Of a DNA stretch of 7,612 nt, positions 6,221 to 7,612 are shown piece after piece (the stretch's first letter is position 1; each line of letters opens with the position of its first letter). The notes beneath the pieces are model-generated. The model saw nothing but the letters and a program-made list of their open reading frames with translations. It did not search any database and was not told the DNA's origin. The DNA lies in assembly GCA_049516835.1 (NCBI GenBank), contig JBEKSR010000181.1, positions 1 to 7,612 on the forward strand. The letters are read 5' to 3'. This DNA is from Fen-178 sp049516835 (GTDB lineage: Bacteria > Acidobacteriota > Terriglobia > Bryobacterales > Bryobacteraceae). The translations under genes were made by a program, and so were the position numbers.

Positions 6221-6268
6221 TTTAGCCGCGGATGAACACGGATCAACAAAAGAAAATCTTATCCGTGT

Positions 6269-6279
<11 letters not shown>
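6211..6279 (-). terminator. Long inverted repeat plus T-run, probable fabF operon terminator
   Basis: The arms at 6225-6243 (GCCGCGGATGAACACGGAT) and 6261-6279 pair over 19 positions, 18 Watson-Crick and one G-T, with a 17-nt loop. On the minus strand the stem is followed after 7 nt by TTTTTTT (6217-6211), making a Rho-independent terminator for acpP-fabF. The arm sequence resembles the widely scattered 'CCACGGATGAACACGGAT' repeats found in many bacterial genomes, so this is likely a repeat element serving as a terminator. It overlaps the fabF stop codon. Confidence 0.65.
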
Positions 6280-7513
<1,234 letters not shown>

Positions 7514-7520
7514 AACGAGT

Positions 7521-7526
7521 CTCCCT
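7521..7526 (-). promoter_or_regulatory. Ribosome binding site deciding the TTG start of fabF
   Basis: AGGGAG (minus strand) lies 7 nt before TTG 7513 in the 27-nt gap after acpP. No ATG is available in frame near the conserved N-terminus, and later GTG codons would remove the first beta strand, so this site supports the rare TTG start. Confidence 0.7.
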
Positions 7527-7540
7527 GGTGAGAAAAACGG

Positions 7541-7612
7541 CTACGACTTCTTGGCAGTCTTGTTCTCGATGTACTCGATGGCGTCCTTGACAGTGGTAAT
7601 CTTCTCGGCGTC
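7541..7612 (-). CDS. acpP: Acyl carrier protein, C-terminal 23 residues
   Basis: The visible end reads DAEKITTVKDAIEYIENKTAKKS and stops at TAG (7543-7541). The AEKITTV-DAIEYI pattern is the last helix region of acyl carrier protein, which carries growing acyl chains on a phosphopantetheine arm. The modified serine (DSL motif) lies outside the window. The Lys-rich tail is longer than in E. coli. Its position directly before fabF matches the common acpP-fabF gene order. Confidence 0.9.
   Translation of the reverse strand, partial: DAEKITTVKDAIEYIENKTAKKS

Overview
The window is high-GC bacterial chromosome carrying mostly housekeeping genes. The HrcA, GrpE, DnaJ, FabF and ACP sequences, the short secreted Lys/Thr-rich peptide and the relatives I recall for the decayed methyltransferase suggest an acidobacterium of the Bryobacterales/Solibacter type. 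That placement is inference from memory of these families, not a search. I see no phage, CRISPR array, toxin-antitoxin module or intact transposon, and no convincing new multi-gene system.

Layout. (1) Positions 1-2293, minus strand: a heat-shock operon read hrcA, grpE, dnaJ. dnaJ runs off the left edge, dnaK is not between grpE and dnaJ, and no CIRCE operator lies upstream of hrcA. A sigma70-like promoter is visible. (2) 2476-2757, plus strand: a 57-residue secreted Lys/Thr-rich peptide with a strong ribosome binding site, then a hairpin shared with the convergent gene. (3) 2793-4253, minus strand: a multi-pass membrane protein resembling GT-C/ArnT-type glycosyltransferases. (4) 4318-4371: a 54-bp imperfect palindrome. 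(5) About 4381-5496, plus strand: the wreck of a MidA-like (COG1565) SAM-dependent methyltransferase, broken by one in-frame stop and about three frameshifts. (6) 5515-6061, minus strand: a DksA/TraR-type zinc-finger regulator with its own strong promoter and a leader of about 97 nt. (7) 6086-6279: an unrecognised coding-like remnant, then a long inverted repeat of the 'CCACGGATGAACACGGAT' kind that overlaps the fabF stop and probably works as its terminator. (8) 6269-7612, minus strand: fabF, preceded by the 3' end of acpP, part of a fatty-acid synthesis operon.

How the genes fit together. HrcA represses chaperone genes in its known family role, and GrpE and DnaJ are the co-chaperones of DnaK. 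ACP and FabF work together in acyl-chain elongation. The DksA-like protein would act on RNA polymerase. Between these conserved blocks lies a looser accessory stretch (2.5-6.2 kb) holding the peptide, the glycosyltransferase, the pseudogene and the palindromic repeats. The most useful observations are the multiply broken methyltransferase, the misleading N-terminal extension it gives to the antisense glycosyltransferase reading frame, and the two palindromic elements.
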